The notes under the pieces were generated by a model. It was given only the letters and a program-made list of their open reading frames with translations. It was not told the DNA's origin and did not search any database. From Lachnospiraceae bacterium (GTDB lineage Bacteria; Bacillota; Clostridia; Lachnospirales; Lachnospiraceae), in the NCBI GenBank assembly GCA_015057025.1, contig SVFD01000001.1, positions 124,001-188,000 on the forward strand: 64,000 bases of DNA, read 5' to 3'. A program made the translations under genes and the position numbers. Positions 17,537 to 26,087 of the stretch are shown here, piece by piece. Within the stretch, counting starts at the first letter, position 1; the number at the start of each line of letters is the position of its first letter.

Positions 17537-19000
17537 ATGTTATTTAATTCATTGATTTTTATTACAGTATTTCTGCCTATTGTTTTGCTGGGGTGGTACG
17601 GGTTGCAACAACTTAAAAGCCCTATGCCGGCAAAACTTTTTTTGGTTGGCATGTCTCTGTGGTTTTACGGATACTATAATCCATGGTATTTATTGATATT
17701 GGTTGGAAGCACAATTGTTAATTTTATTATTAGTAAATTGTTTGAAAAGTGTAAAAAGGATAATCGCAGAAAAGTAATATTGTTTCTTGGTATTTTTTTT
17801 AATGTAGGACTGCTTTTTTATTTTAAATATTATAATTTCTTTCTTGATAATTGCAATTTCTTCTTCCATTCGGATTTTCATGTGGAAAAAATCGCACTAC
17901 CTTTAGGAATCAGCTTTTTTACGTTCCAACAATTATCTTTTGTGATTGATAGGTATAAAAAAGATGCACCTGATTACGGCTTTTGGGATTATGCATGCTT
18001 TGTAACATATTTTCCGCAATTGATAGCAGGCCCTATTGTGTTACATAGTGAATTTATCCCACAGTTACAGGAGCGAAAGCATAGGAAACCGGACTGGAAT
18101 ATGTTTTACGACGGAATTGCTTTGTTTATTTTAGGTCTTGCTAAAAAAGTTTTATTGGCGGATATTTTGGCTATTGTGGTAAACGCTGAGTACAACAATA
18201 TTGCATATTTGGATTTGCCGGCTGCATGGATTACCATAATTTTCTATATGTTGGAATTATATTTCGATTTTAGCGGTTATTGTGATATGGCAAGAGGTAT
18301 TGGAAAAATGTTTGGTTTCCAATTGCCTGAGAATTTTGATTCACCTTTAATGGCAACCTCCGTGAAAGATTTTTGGCGTAGATGGCATATAACATTATCC
18401 CGCTTTTTGACAACCTATATTTATATTCCTTTAGGTGGAAACAGAAAAGGGTTGGCAATAAAATGCAGAAACTTATTCATTGTTTTTTTAATTAGCGGAT
18501 TTTGGCACGGGGCAAACTGGACCTATGTAGTTTGGGGAATTTTACATGGTGCAGCCATGATATTTGAGGCCGTATTTCCAAAACTTCGTTTTCCCAAAGA
18601 GTGGATGAATCGCTTGGCTACAGGGATATATGTAACCTTTACATTTTCGATATTCCGAAGTGAATCATTGGCACAGGCGTGGTTATTGATTAAAAAGTTA
18701 TTTGCCGGCGGGTTTACTTCTTTTACGGTGGGATTGAGTAATACGTTACAGATTCCGGAAACCTATGTTATCCGTAAAATGTTGGAATTGAAATTTCCGC
18801 AATGGCAGAATGTATTTTATATGTTTTGTTTATTTCTGCTTCTTGGTATATCCTTATATTTTATTCAAGGAAAAAAAGCAGAATCGTGGATTGAAAAGAA
18901 TGGTTGCAAGACAAGAGGCATTTTAATGATGGCATTTTTATTTGTATGGGCATTCATTTCGTTGTCTCAGGTAAGTACTTTCTTATATTTTGATTTTTAA
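17537..19000 (+). CDS. MBOAT-family O-acyltransferase (AlgI/DltB-like)
   Basis: This 487-residue protein has about ten transmembrane helices. The family signatures are ALPLGISFFTFQQLSFVID, DFWRRWHITLSRFLTTYIYI, IPLGGNRKG and FLISGFWHGANWTYVVWG, the last with the catalytic histidine. AlgI-type enzymes transfer acetyl groups across the membrane to extracellular polysaccharide. The adjacent SGNH-like protein is the usual partner. AAAAGGAACGG precedes the ATG. The acceptor polymer is unknown. Confidence 0.9.
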   Translation: MLFNSLIFITVFLPIVLLGWYGLQQLKSPMPAKLFLVGMSLWFYGYYNPWYLLILVGSTIVNFIISKLFEKCKKDNRRKVILFLGIFFNVGLLFYFKYYNFFLDNCNFFFHSDFHVEKIALPLGISFFTFQQLSFVIDRYKKDAPDYGFWDYACFVTYFPQLIAGPIVLHSEFIPQLQERKHRKPDWNMFYDGIALFILGLAKKVLLADILAIVVNAEYNNIAYLDLPAAWITIIFYMLELYFDFSGYCDMARGIGKMFGFQLPENFDSPLMATSVKDFWRRWHITLSRFLTTYIYIPLGGNRKGLAIKCRNLFIVFLISGFWHGANWTYVVWGILHGAAMIFEAVFPKLRFPKEWMNRLATGIYVTFTFSIFRSESLAQAWLLIKKLFAGGFTSFTVGLSNTLQIPETYVIRKMLELKFPQWQNVFYMFCLFLLLGISLYFIQGKKAESWIEKNGCKTRGILMMAFLFVWAFISLSQVSTFLYFDF

Positions 19001-19018
19001 AGAGGAGAAAGAATCAAG

Positions 19019-20080
19019 ATGGAGAAAATAAAAGCGCTTAAGAAACTGGTAATATGTATATTGATTTTTTTGATTATAGTCGGTGGCTTTGTTTGCGTTA
19101 TGGACCCATTTTATGTATATCACGCACCGCTTGGGGGACAGGAGACTGTGCTGTACGACAGAGATTATCAGATGCCTGGCACAATCCGTAATTTTAAATA
19201 TGATACTGTGATTTTAGGTTCGTCCGTGGCAGAAAATTTTGACAGTGAATATGTGGATGAATATTATAATGCTAATACAATTAAAATAATAAGAGCTTCC
19301 GGTTCTGTGGCAGATTTGCTTTATTATATGAATGCTGCGCATGATGAAAATAAGATTAAACAGGTTTTTTGGTGTCTGGACATTTTTGCCCTAACCAGTT
19401 CTACGCAAACTACATTTCAGAATAATGAGGAACTGAATTATCTCCATACTAAAAGTCCATTGGATGATATTACATATTTATATAACAAGGATATTTTGAT
19501 GGAAGAGATTCCGCTGTCTTTAGCATATTCTGTCATGGATATTAATACCGGCGGTCAGGCATACAATTGGGCAGCCGATAAGGATTTTAGTGCTGCCGGA
19601 GCAATGCGTGCTTACAGTAAACCGCAAACAGTTGCTTCCGAGGCGGATTATTCTAACGAGTTGCAACTTTTGAATGAAAACTTGGCATTGGTCGTAAATG
19701 AGATTAAGGAACATCCCGACACGGAATATATTATTATGTTTCCGCCTTATTCCATGATGTGGTGGGATTGCGGATATGTAAATGGCATCGGTGACTTGTA
19801 TTTAGAAGTACTGGAAGAAACATTATCTGTATTATGTACTTTGGATAATGCAAAGGTTTATTTCTTTCAGGATGAAAGAGATATTGTGTGCAACCTTGAT
19901 AATTATATGGATATGATTCATTATTCTCCTGATATTAATCAATACATGTTGGAGTGTGTTGTTAAGGAGGAAAGAAGAGTGACTTCAGATAATGTTGAAG
20001 AGGTGCTTGGCAATATGAAGGACACATATCAATATATTATAAATGAAGGCATTTATATTTATTATCCGAAGGAAGAATAA
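19019..20080 (+). CDS. Membrane-anchored SGNH-hydrolase-like protein, AlgI partner
   Basis: The protein has 353 residues. One N-terminal transmembrane segment (LVICILIFLIIVGGFVCVM) precedes an extracellular domain. The block TVILGSSVAENFDSEYVDE resembles the GDS/GSS nucleophile block of SGNH enzymes, and DNYMDMIHYSPDINQYM the C-terminal Asp-x-x-His block. Such proteins follow AlgI genes and complete transfer of acetyl to a cell-surface polymer. The gap to the AlgI gene is 18 bases. The stop lies 49 bases before the sigmaE-like promoter of spoIIID. Confidence 0.75.
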   Translation: MEKIKALKKLVICILIFLIIVGGFVCVMDPFYVYHAPLGGQETVLYDRDYQMPGTIRNFKYDTVILGSSVAENFDSEYVDEYYNANTIKIIRASGSVADLLYYMNAAHDENKIKQVFWCLDIFALTSSTQTTFQNNEELNYLHTKSPLDDITYLYNKDILMEEIPLSLAYSVMDINTGGQAYNWAADKDFSAAGAMRAYSKPQTVASEADYSNELQLLNENLALVVNEIKEHPDTEYIIMFPPYSMMWWDCGYVNGIGDLYLEVLEETLSVLCTLDNAKVYFFQDERDIVCNLDNYMDMIHYSPDINQYMLECVVKEERRVTSDNVEEVLGNMKDTYQYIINEGIYIYYPKEE

Positions 20081-20129
20081 TGGAAATATACAATTAACAT
20101 TAACCATAAAAATAAGCCAAATGTGATAG

Positions 20130-20158
20130 GCATACTTGCTATTGCTGTTTCATACAAT
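20130..20158 (+). promoter_or_regulatory. SigmaE-like promoter of spoIIID
   Basis: GCATACT (20130-20136) and CATACAAT (20151-20158) are 14 bp apart. The second element matches the published sigmaE -10 consensus (CATACAnT) fully, and the first differs at one position from kmATATT. It ends 25 bases before the spoIIID start. SigmaE control of spoIIID in the mother cell is established in Bacillus subtilis. Confidence 0.7.
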
Positions 20159-20183
20159 GTAAAAAAAGCATGGCAGGGAAGCT

Positions 20184-20315
20184 TTGAAAACATATATTGA
20201 AGAACGCGCAATTGAAGTCGCAAATTATATTATTGAGCAGAATGCTACAGTGAGGCAGACAGCTAAAAAATTCGGAATCAGTAAGAGTACCGTACATATG
20301 GTGGTAACAATATAG
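20184..20315 (+). CDS. spoIIID: SpoIIID, N-terminal half (gene split by inserted element)
   Basis: A TTG start with AGGGA four bases upstream opens a frame reading KTYIEERAIEVANYIIEQNA then TVRQTAKKFGISKSTVH. This is the N-terminus of SpoIIID, the small mother-cell transcription factor that switches the sigmaE to sigmaK programme. After codon 38 the frame enters foreign sequence, adds five residues and stops at 20313. The break falls in the recognition helix of the HTH (SKSTVH|KD), so the 43-residue product should not bind DNA. The missing half is at 35802-35951, in frame across a 10-bp repeat. Confidence 0.9.
   Translation: MKTYIEERAIEVANYIIEQNATVRQTAKKFGISKSTVHMVVTI
20289..20298 (+). other. 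attL core of the spoIIID element
   Basis: ACCGTACATA here recurs at 35802-35811. Bases 20289-20297 encode Thr-Val-His of spoIIID in the same phase as at the other copy. Joining the element's two ends recreates an attP site with an imperfect inverted repeat around GTACATAT (ATTGTACCAACC on one side, GGTGGTAACAAT on the other), as expected for a large serine recombinase. Confidence 0.85.
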
Positions 20316-20366
20316 AACGGTGGAAAGGCAAGGTTGTTTGGGTAGTTGAATAGGGGTAATGTAAGG

Positions 20367-20399
20367 ACACTTCCGGTAGAAAATCGGAAGTGTTTTTTG
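20367..20399 (+). terminator. Intrinsic terminator just inside the element
   Basis: ACACTTCCG (20367-20375) pairs with CGGAAGTGT (20385-20393), followed by TTTTT. It would stop the truncated spoIIID transcript 52 bases after the premature stop codon and shield the element from that promoter. Confidence 0.85.
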
Positions 20400-20489
20400 T
20401 ATAACAGATAGAATTTTGTGCGGCTTTACGCCATTAACTGTTTCAAATCAAACTTTATAAATGCATTTGTAGTACTTGATTCTTTCTAA

Positions 20490-20885
20490 CTAATGTTTTT
20501 TGTTTATCAATTGCCCAGACGCAATTCTTACAGCATCGAAATCCCTATGCAAAATAAATCCGTTCAAGTCTATCACTTCATGAATTAAATATTTAGTTCC
20601 CTGCTTATCGCCATACTTATACACAACCGATGTACCGCCTTCGGTTGACGTGCGCGAACTCATAATTTTTCTGTTTAATAGTGAAAAATCATCTCCTTTT
20701 GCTTCGATTTGTCCTATTTTGTCTATTGTGTTTTTGTCTGTGTAATAGTTGCCATTTTTCATTTCAATTTTTGACAAAAAAGTGGATGTGTCTTCATGGT
20801 TTCTGATTGGCTTTCTACTACTTGTTTTGCCGGATGGCGTATTGCAGACCGAAATACTACTACTGTTGAAATTTGCATTGTCCAT
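20490..20885 (-). CDS. Unrecognised 131-residue protein of the element
   Basis: This gene faces away from the rest of the element. The N-terminal 40 residues are Ser/Asn-rich and probably disordered. The rest, with IGQIEAKGDDFSLLNRKI, TSVVYKYGDKQGTKYLIHEV and DLNGFILHRDFDAVRIASGQ, looks globular. No membrane segment or known motif is evident. GGAGGAAA lies six bases before the ATG, supporting translation. A second frame starting upstream at 20959 also has a strong ribosome binding site and overlaps its 5' end. Confidence 0.55.
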   Translation of the reverse strand: MDNANFNSSSISVCNTPSGKTSSRKPIRNHEDTSTFLSKIEMKNGNYYTDKNTIDKIGQIEAKGDDFSLLNRKIMSSRTSTEGGTSVVYKYGDKQGTKYLIHEVIDLNGFILHRDFDAVRIASGQLINKKH

Positions 20886-20959
20886 ATCAGATTTCCTCCA
20901 TTGATTGGCTGGGAGGAAACCTCACGGCGATACTTTGCTATAGTTCTGTGGCCATACAT
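20759..20959 (-). CDS. Possible short ORF overlapping the 131-residue gene
   Basis: An ATG at 20959 follows AGGAGG by eight bases, an excellent ribosome binding site. It opens a 66-codon frame beginning MYGHRTIAKYRREVSSQPIN. It overlaps the 131-residue gene in another frame. It may be a leader peptide that couples translation, the 5' part of one gene broken by a frameshift, or a chance frame. The composition after residue 25 is unconvincing. From about 20960 to 21190 I see no further gene on either strand. Confidence 0.3.
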   Translation of the reverse strand: MYGHRTIAKYRREVSSQPINGGNLIWTMQISTVVVFRSAIRHPAKQVVESQSETMKTHPLFCQKLK

Positions 20960-21192
20960 TTCGGAGTCCTCCTAATTTGCAAATGGCCAGCTTGCCCTAT
21001 ATAGCTGGTCTGTTAACTTGTTAATCTCACATGGTGCTTTCGGGCGCAGAAGTGATCAGTTTCTGCTCACATCCTTGTGAGAGAAAAGATTTTTAGTAAT
21101 CTCTTTGATGATTTAAGTATAGAGGAAATGCCAGGAATAAGATAACGATGGGTTTGAATGGCAATATTCTTGAAAAATGTTCAAAAGAGGGA

Positions 21193-21262
21193 TTCAAAAA
21201 TTAAAATATTCGTGGTAGAATGAAGTTATTCGGCAGAGGAATATTTTATTCGAGAGAGGAAT
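21193..21262 (+). promoter_or_regulatory. Promoter and 20-bp-spaced direct repeats before the XRE genes
   Basis: TTCAAA (21193-21198) and TAGAAT (21216-21221), 17 bp apart, form a moderate sigmaA promoter. Just downstream, TATTCGGCAGAGGAAT (21227-21242) and TATTCGAGAGAGGAAT (21247-21262) form a 14-of-16 direct repeat spaced by exactly 20 bp. Two helical turns suit an operator for the XRE proteins encoded next. The second copy overlaps the ribosome binding region. Confidence 0.5.
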
Positions 21263-21274
21263 GTTTGGCGATAT

Positions 21275-21886
21275 ATGGCATTTAATATAGAAACTACGAA
21301 AGAACGCTTGAGTGAACTTTTTAAAAATGAGTCACAAGAGGCTGTTGGGAAAAAATTAAATATGACGCAGGGAAATGTGAGTAAGTTGCTTACTGGAAAG
21401 CAGCATCCTACTGTTGAAACCATTTTTCAGATTGCAAAAGAATATAATGTTTCTACAGATTGGTTATTGGGGCTGACGGAGGAAAAGAAAATTGCGAAAC
21501 AAGATATGTCTTACGGTGATATCTTGAAAATGTTTTCGATATTAGGTGAAAAAGGAGCATTATGGCCATTTTGTAGTACCATGCATACTGTAGACGGTAT
21601 TGATAAGGAGTTGCCAATGGTTACTAATGTTGGGATAGGTGATGAAATTCTTCAATCGATTTTGTATGAGTGGAAAACCATGCTCCAAAGCCAAGAAGAT
21701 ATTTATCAGATTTGGTTGGATAAAAGACTTAAGGAATATGCAGAGATAGATTATATTTCTTGGGATGAAGATGTAAAAAACTTTTTTTATGAATGCAGAC
21801 CACTTCAAGGTGTTTCGCATGAATTTTTGAAGGCATTTTTCTCGGTATATAAAAAGAAGAATTGCCCAGGAGACAAAATCAAATAA
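21275..21886 (+). CDS. XRE-family regulator 1 of a tandem trio
   Basis: This 203-residue protein has an N-terminal HTH: SQEAVGKKLNMTQGNVSKLL, TGKQHPTVETIFQIAKEYNV, then STDWLLGLTEEKK. The C-terminal 130 residues are unlike any sensor domain I know. It is the first of three adjacent paralogues that share this N-terminus but differ afterwards. They lie directly upstream of hsdM in the same direction, so they probably control the restriction locus or the element's excision. AGAGAGG lies about 12 bases before the ATG, a long spacing. Confidence 0.8.
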   Translation: MAFNIETTKERLSELFKNESQEAVGKKLNMTQGNVSKLLTGKQHPTVETIFQIAKEYNVSTDWLLGLTEEKKIAKQDMSYGDILKMFSILGEKGALWPFCSTMHTVDGIDKELPMVTNVGIGDEILQSILYEWKTMLQSQEDIYQIWLDKRLKEYAEIDYISWDEDVKNFFYECRPLQGVSHEFLKAFFSVYKKKNCPGDKIK

Positions 21887-21918
21887 TAAGTTTTTTGATT
21901 CGATTAGTAGGTGATAGT

Positions 21919-22524
21919 ATGGCATTAGTAATAGATATAATTAAAGCTAGAATGAAAGAAGCCTTTGGACAGGATTCTCAAGAGACAGTTGGAAAGAAAT
22001 TGAATATGACACAGGGGAATGTAAGTAAGTTACTTTCCGGAACGCAGCAACCGACACTGGAAACAATATATCATGTTTCTGAAATATACGGAGTTTCTGT
22101 GGATTGGCTGTTAGGATTGTCTGATAAAAAGGAAATAGATAAATCATGCGAAGGAATTACATATGCTACCGCAGTAAGAAATTTGCATGAGTTAATACGA
22201 CATGGAGCATTAAAAATGGAGGAAAGTGCAAATGCAGTATCCTTTAAAGTCACTGATCCATTAATAAAGATGCTTACGAAGAAAAACGTGACGATATATA
22301 AAACGGATAAAGAACTTTATGATAATTGGAATGAAACAAAACTTGCTTTATTCCAGGATCGCCCTTTGATTTGGGAAGGTACTTGGAGTATGAATGGTTT
22401 GGATTTTTTGACTGGCGAAGCTGTGACAGAGGCAAATTGGTTAGAAGTATGGGATGAAGCTAAAAAGGTCGAAAATGATTATGCGGAATTTATGAGTGAT
22501 AATACAGGACCTTTTGGAGAGTGA
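21919..22524 (+). CDS. XRE-family regulator 2 of a tandem trio
   Basis: This 201-residue protein has an HTH very close to the first copy (SQETVGKKLNMTQGNVSKLL, then SVDWLLGLSDKKE) and a divergent C-terminal domain. The ATG at 21919 is preceded by TAGGTGATAG; a longer frame from 21862 would begin within the end of the upstream gene. Its TGA overlaps a GTG that could start the third regulator. The N-terminal likeness and divergent tails suggest duplication followed by change of ligand or partner specificity. Confidence 0.8.
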   Translation: MALVIDIIKARMKEAFGQDSQETVGKKLNMTQGNVSKLLSGTQQPTLETIYHVSEIYGVSVDWLLGLSDKKEIDKSCEGITYATAVRNLHELIRHGALKMEESANAVSFKVTDPLIKMLTKKNVTIYKTDKELYDNWNETKLALFQDRPLIWEGTWSMNGLDFLTGEAVTEANWLEVWDEAKKVENDYAEFMSDNTGPFGE

Positions 22525-22535
22525 GATACGAAACT

Positions 22536-23234
22536 ATGGATGATTTAAAGGATATAGTCAAAGAGCGATTGGCTGAATTGTTTGAAAAAGAAACGCAAGA
22601 AATTACTGCTGGAAGATTGCAGACATCACAAGGGAATGTTAGTAAATGGCTAACGGGTACACAGTTGATTACTACAGACAATTTATATCGGATTGCAAGG
22701 ACTTATAATGTGTCTATTGATTGGATTTTGGGTCTCAGTGATGTGAGAGATATAAATGGTTTGAATATAGATGATCTTACATATGAGCAGGTTGCGAGAA
22801 TTATGGATAGGCTAATCATTAACGATAATATGAAAATCCTAAATCATAAGGAAGCAGTGCGGCAAACCAGTGGCGATGATTATGGTGAAATTGAATCCAG
22901 TGGAATAAGAATTGAAATCCGCCCGGATGACAATTCAGACTATATAAAAATTAAGGACAGATTGCTTTCCTACATGTTGAGACGACGTTACAAAATATAT
23001 GATGTTGGAAATGACATGGTAGATTACTGGTATAATAGTTCATTGCCAAATTTCAAGGGGCTGAAAGTTGTGAATAATACAGGAAATATGCAAGATGCAC
23101 TTGATGCCAAGGGATGGGCAAATTTACAAGATGCTGACTGGATAAGTTTAATAGAAGAAATATCAAAACTTACCGAGGAAGAAAGAACCGCATTGATACA
23201 GGAAATCGAAAATAAGAAAAAGGAAGGTCAATAA
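22536..23234 (+). CDS. XRE-family regulator 3 of a tandem trio
   Basis: The protein has 232 residues. The HTH (TQEITAGRLQTSQGNVSKWL, then SIDWILGLSDVRD) is more divergent than in the first two. The C-terminal part is charged and ends in a Lys/Glu helix. The start may be ATG at 22536 or GTG at 22521, which overlaps the preceding stop as GTGA and would couple translation. HsdM starts two bases after the stop, so regulator and methylase are co-transcribed. Confidence 0.8.
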   Translation: MDDLKDIVKERLAELFEKETQEITAGRLQTSQGNVSKWLTGTQLITTDNLYRIARTYNVSIDWILGLSDVRDINGLNIDDLTYEQVARIMDRLIINDNMKILNHKEAVRQTSGDDYGEIESSGIRIEIRPDDNSDYIKIKDRLLSYMLRRRYKIYDVGNDMVDYWYNSSLPNFKGLKVVNNTGNMQDALDAKGWANLQDADWISLIEEISKLTEEERTALIQEIENKKKEGQ

Positions 23235-23235
23235 C

Positions 23236-24759
23236 ATGGCAACAAAGAATACCGCGGATATAGGATTTGAAAAAGAAATATGGGATGCTGCGTGTGTCCT
23301 TAGAGGAAATATGGATGCTTCTGAATATAAAAATGTTATTCTGGGACTGATTTTCTTGAAATATATTTCGGATAGTTTTGATGAAAAGTACCAAGAACTA
23401 AAAGATGAAGGTGAGGGATTTGAAGAGGATAAAGATGAATACTATTCTGAAAATATTTTCTATGTTCCTGCTGGTGCAAGGTGGAAAGATATAGCAGCAG
23501 TATCACATAAAGAGGAAATTGGTACAGTTATAGATAAGGCAATGATTGCTATTGAATCAGAAAATAAGAAATTAAAGGGAATTCTGCCTAAGAATTTTGC
23601 ACGTCAAGAGCTTGATAAACGTAGACTGGGTGAAGTAGTAGACCTTTTTACTAATATTAAAATGACTGACGGAGCAGATGAGAAAGATTTATTAGGCAGA
23701 ACATACGAATACTGTCTTAGAAATTTTGCTGAACAGGAAGGTAAGAATGCTGGACAATTTTATACACCATCCTGTGTTGTTAGAACGATTGTAGAAATCT
23801 TGCAACCGTTTAATGGTCGTGTATATGACCCTTGCTGTGGTGCCGGTGGAATGTTTGTACAGTCTGCGGAATTTATTAAGCACCATCAGGGATTGATAAA
23901 TGATATTTCTGTTTATGGGCAGGAATCGAATCCTACCACATGGAAGATGGCTAAAATGAATCTGGCAATCAGAGGCATTGACTGTAATTTGGGAGAGTTT
24001 CCGGAAGATACATTTTTAAGTGACCAGCATCCGACCATGAGGGCAGATTATGTAATGGCGAATCCACCCTTCAATCTTTCCTCTTGGGGGGCTGATAAAT
24101 TGAAAGAAGACCAGAGATGGAAATATGGAACACCTCCGGCTGGAAATGCGAACTATGCATGGATTCAGCATATGATTTGGCATTTGGCACCAAATGGAAA
24201 GATGGGTATGGTGCTTGCAAATGGTTCTCTTTCTTCACAGAGTGGTGGCGAAGGCGAAATACGAAAAAATATTATTGAAGAAGATTTGGTAGAATGTATT
24301 ATTTCTCTTCCAAGTCAGTTATTCTACACAACGGGTATTCCTGTTTGCTTGTGGTTTTTATCAAAGAATAAAAAGCAGAAGGGTAAGACTTTGTTCATTG
24401 ACGCACGTAAAATGGGTACAATGGTTACGCGTGCATTGCGAGAGTTGACGGATGGTTCTGATGATCCGGAGAAGAATGATATTGGAAAACTGGCTGCAAC
24501 ATATAATGCTTTTGTCGCTGGTACATTAGAAGATGTTCCGGGATTCTGTGCTGTTGTTACAACAGAAAAGATTGCTGAGCAGGATTATATTTTAACACCG
24601 GGAAGATATGTTGGGATAGAAGAACAGGAAGATGATGGAGAACCCTTTGAGGAAAAGATGGCCAGATTGACCACAGAGTTATATGATTTGTTTAAGGAAT
24701 CCCACAAGTTGGAAAATGAAATTAAAAAGAAACTTGCAGCTATCGGATATGGCGAATAA
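23236..24759 (+). CDS. hsdM: Type I restriction-modification DNA methyltransferase subunit HsdM
   Basis: The protein has 507 residues. The N-terminal HsdM domain (EKEIWDAACVLRGNMDASEY, ILGLIFLKYISDSFDEKY) precedes the N6-adenine methyltransferase domain. That domain has the SAM motif VYDPCCGAGGMFVQ and the catalytic NPPF in DYVMANPPFNLSSW, with GQFYTPSCVVR before it. It forms M2S with HsdS to methylate adenine in a bipartite site. AAAAAGGAAGG precedes the ATG. HsdS follows after 13 bases. Confidence 0.96.
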   Translation: MATKNTADIGFEKEIWDAACVLRGNMDASEYKNVILGLIFLKYISDSFDEKYQELKDEGEGFEEDKDEYYSENIFYVPAGARWKDIAAVSHKEEIGTVIDKAMIAIESENKKLKGILPKNFARQELDKRRLGEVVDLFTNIKMTDGADEKDLLGRTYEYCLRNFAEQEGKNAGQFYTPSCVVRTIVEILQPFNGRVYDPCCGAGGMFVQSAEFIKHHQGLINDISVYGQESNPTTWKMAKMNLAIRGIDCNLGEFPEDTFLSDQHPTMRADYVMANPPFNLSSWGADKLKEDQRWKYGTPPAGNANYAWIQHMIWHLAPNGKMGMVLANGSLSSQSGGEGEIRKNIIEEDLVECIISLPSQLFYTTGIPVCLWFLSKNKKQKGKTLFIDARKMGTMVTRALRELTDGSDDPEKNDIGKLAATYNAFVAGTLEDVPGFCAVVTTEKIAEQDYILTPGRYVGIEEQEDDGEPFEEKMARLTTELYDLFKESHKLENEIKKKLAAIGYGE

Positions 24760-24772
24760 GAGGTGAAAACTT

Positions 24773-25981
24773 ATGGTTTTTGAAGAAATATTGGCTGAAA
24801 ATCTTTTAGAAGAAATATCAATGGGACCGTTTGGTTCAAACATAAAAAAAGAATGCTTTACCGATTCTGGAGTGGCAGTGCTCAATGGTAGTAATTTGGT
24901 TGGATTTTCTTTGAATGAAGATACGTTTGGCTATGTTACCGAGGAAAAGGCAGATTCTTTAGGGAAAGCAAATGCATCCAGGGGAGATGTTGTAATAACT
25001 CATCGAGGAACATTGGGGCAAGCGGTGTTTATTCCACAAAATTCAACACGTGACAGATATGTTATTTCGCAGAGTCAGTTTAGGGTCAAATGCAATGAAA
25101 GAATACTGCCTGAATACATGGTGTATTATCTTCATACACCGCAGGGAAGACATAAACTTTTAGCGAATGCATCACAGGTGGGAGTACCGGCATTAGCAAG
25201 AGCCACGTCAACATTTAAGAAGATTGTATTTGAAGTTCCCGATATTAAGTATCAGGAAAAAGTGGTTTCATTTTTGGAATTGATACGAGAGAAAATTGAA
25301 AAGAATAGTGTTATAAACAATAATTTACTGGAGCAAGTGCTCGCTATATATCGTAATAGTTTTGTTAATACCATCAATGCTGAGCGTAAAACATGTCGTG
25401 CTGATGAGTATTTTGATATTTCTATTGGTAAAACACCGCCAAGAAAAGAAACTCAATGGTTTAGCACTAATCCTGAAGATGTAAATTGGGTATCAATCTC
25501 GGATATGGGGACTTGCGGTCTTTACATAAGCAGCACTTCTGAGCAATTAACAAAGGAAGCTGTTGAGCGACACAATGTAAAAGTCGTACCAGATAATACA
25601 GTTTTACTTAGCTTTAAACTCACAGTTGGCAGAATAGCTATTACAAATGGTGAAATGACCACCAATGAAGCTATAGCACATTTCAAGACTGAAAAAAAGG
25701 TAATAAATGAATATCTCTATTGTTATCTGAAGTGCTTTAACTATCAATCTATGGGAAGTACATCATCAATCGCAACAGCAGTAAACTCAAAGATAATCAA
25801 AGGTATGCCTTTTGTTGTTCCAACCGATGATGAGGTGGAAGAATTTCATGAAATTGTTGCACCAATGTTTGCTCAAATAAAGGCTAACCAAATTGAAATT
25901 GAAAGTTTAGCAACACTAAGAGATACTCTTCTGCCGAAACTAATGTCGGGTGAAATAGATGTATCCAGCATTGAAGTTTAA
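24773..25981 (+). CDS. hsdS: Type I restriction specificity subunit HsdS (copy 1)
   Basis: This 402-residue protein has two target-recognition domains (about 1-150 and 200-350). Each is followed by a conserved helix: IREKIEKNSVINNNLLEQVL in the middle and ESLATLRDTLLPKLMSGEID at the end. The helices set the spacing of the half-sites. The DNA of the central helix contains a 25-bp stretch identical to the second hsdS gene, and the 3' ends of both genes match past their stops. AGAGGTG precedes the ATG. Confidence 0.95.
   Translation: MVFEEILAENLLEEISMGPFGSNIKKECFTDSGVAVLNGSNLVGFSLNEDTFGYVTEEKADSLGKANASRGDVVITHRGTLGQAVFIPQNSTRDRYVISQSQFRVKCNERILPEYMVYYLHTPQGRHKLLANASQVGVPALARATSTFKKIVFEVPDIKYQEKVVSFLELIREKIEKNSVINNNLLEQVLAIYRNSFVNTINAERKTCRADEYFDISIGKTPPRKETQWFSTNPEDVNWVSISDMGTCGLYISSTSEQLTKEAVERHNVKVVPDNTVLLSFKLTVGRIAITNGEMTTNEAIAHFKTEKKVINEYLYCYLKCFNYQSMGSTSSIATAVNSKIIKGMPFVVPTDDEVEEFHEIVAPMFAQIKANQIEIESLATLRDTLLPKLMSGEIDVSSIEV
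25313..25337 (+). repeat. 25-bp direct repeat in hsdS copy 1
   Basis: The 25 bases here, containing AACAATAATTTACTGGAGCA, are identical to 27573-27597 in the second hsdS. They encode INNNLLEQ of the central conserved helix. Both copies have the same orientation, so crossover would delete the recombinase gene between them and fuse the two specificity genes. Confidence 0.85.
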
Positions 25982-26010
25982 GCTACTAAATTATTGTTTA
26001 CTATACTTAT

Positions 26011-26052
26011 AACTCCTATCAACGGCAGGAGTTAATCAAAAGAACTGCCGTT
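26011..26052. promoter_or_regulatory. Overlapping inverted repeats before the tyrosine recombinase
   Basis: AACTCCT (26011-26017) pairs with AGGAGTT (26027-26033). AACGGCAG (26021-26028) pairs with CTGCCGTT (26045-26052). The two hairpins share bases and exclude each other. No T-tract follows, so this is more likely an RNA switch or a recombinase binding site than a terminator. Confidence 0.45.
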
Positions 26053-26087
26053 GCGTGTCGTTCTCTAAAAATAAAGGAGATACGACT

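Noticed and set aside
20184-20315. Split spoIIID treated as a simple pseudogene
   Set aside because: Both halves are intact and join in frame across a direct repeat next to a recombinase, which fits reversible interruption better than decay.
21261-21290. Nine-codon leader peptide overlapping the first XRE gene
   Set aside because: The ATG sits on the second operator-like repeat, the spacing from a ribosome site is poor, and no regulatory stem was seen.
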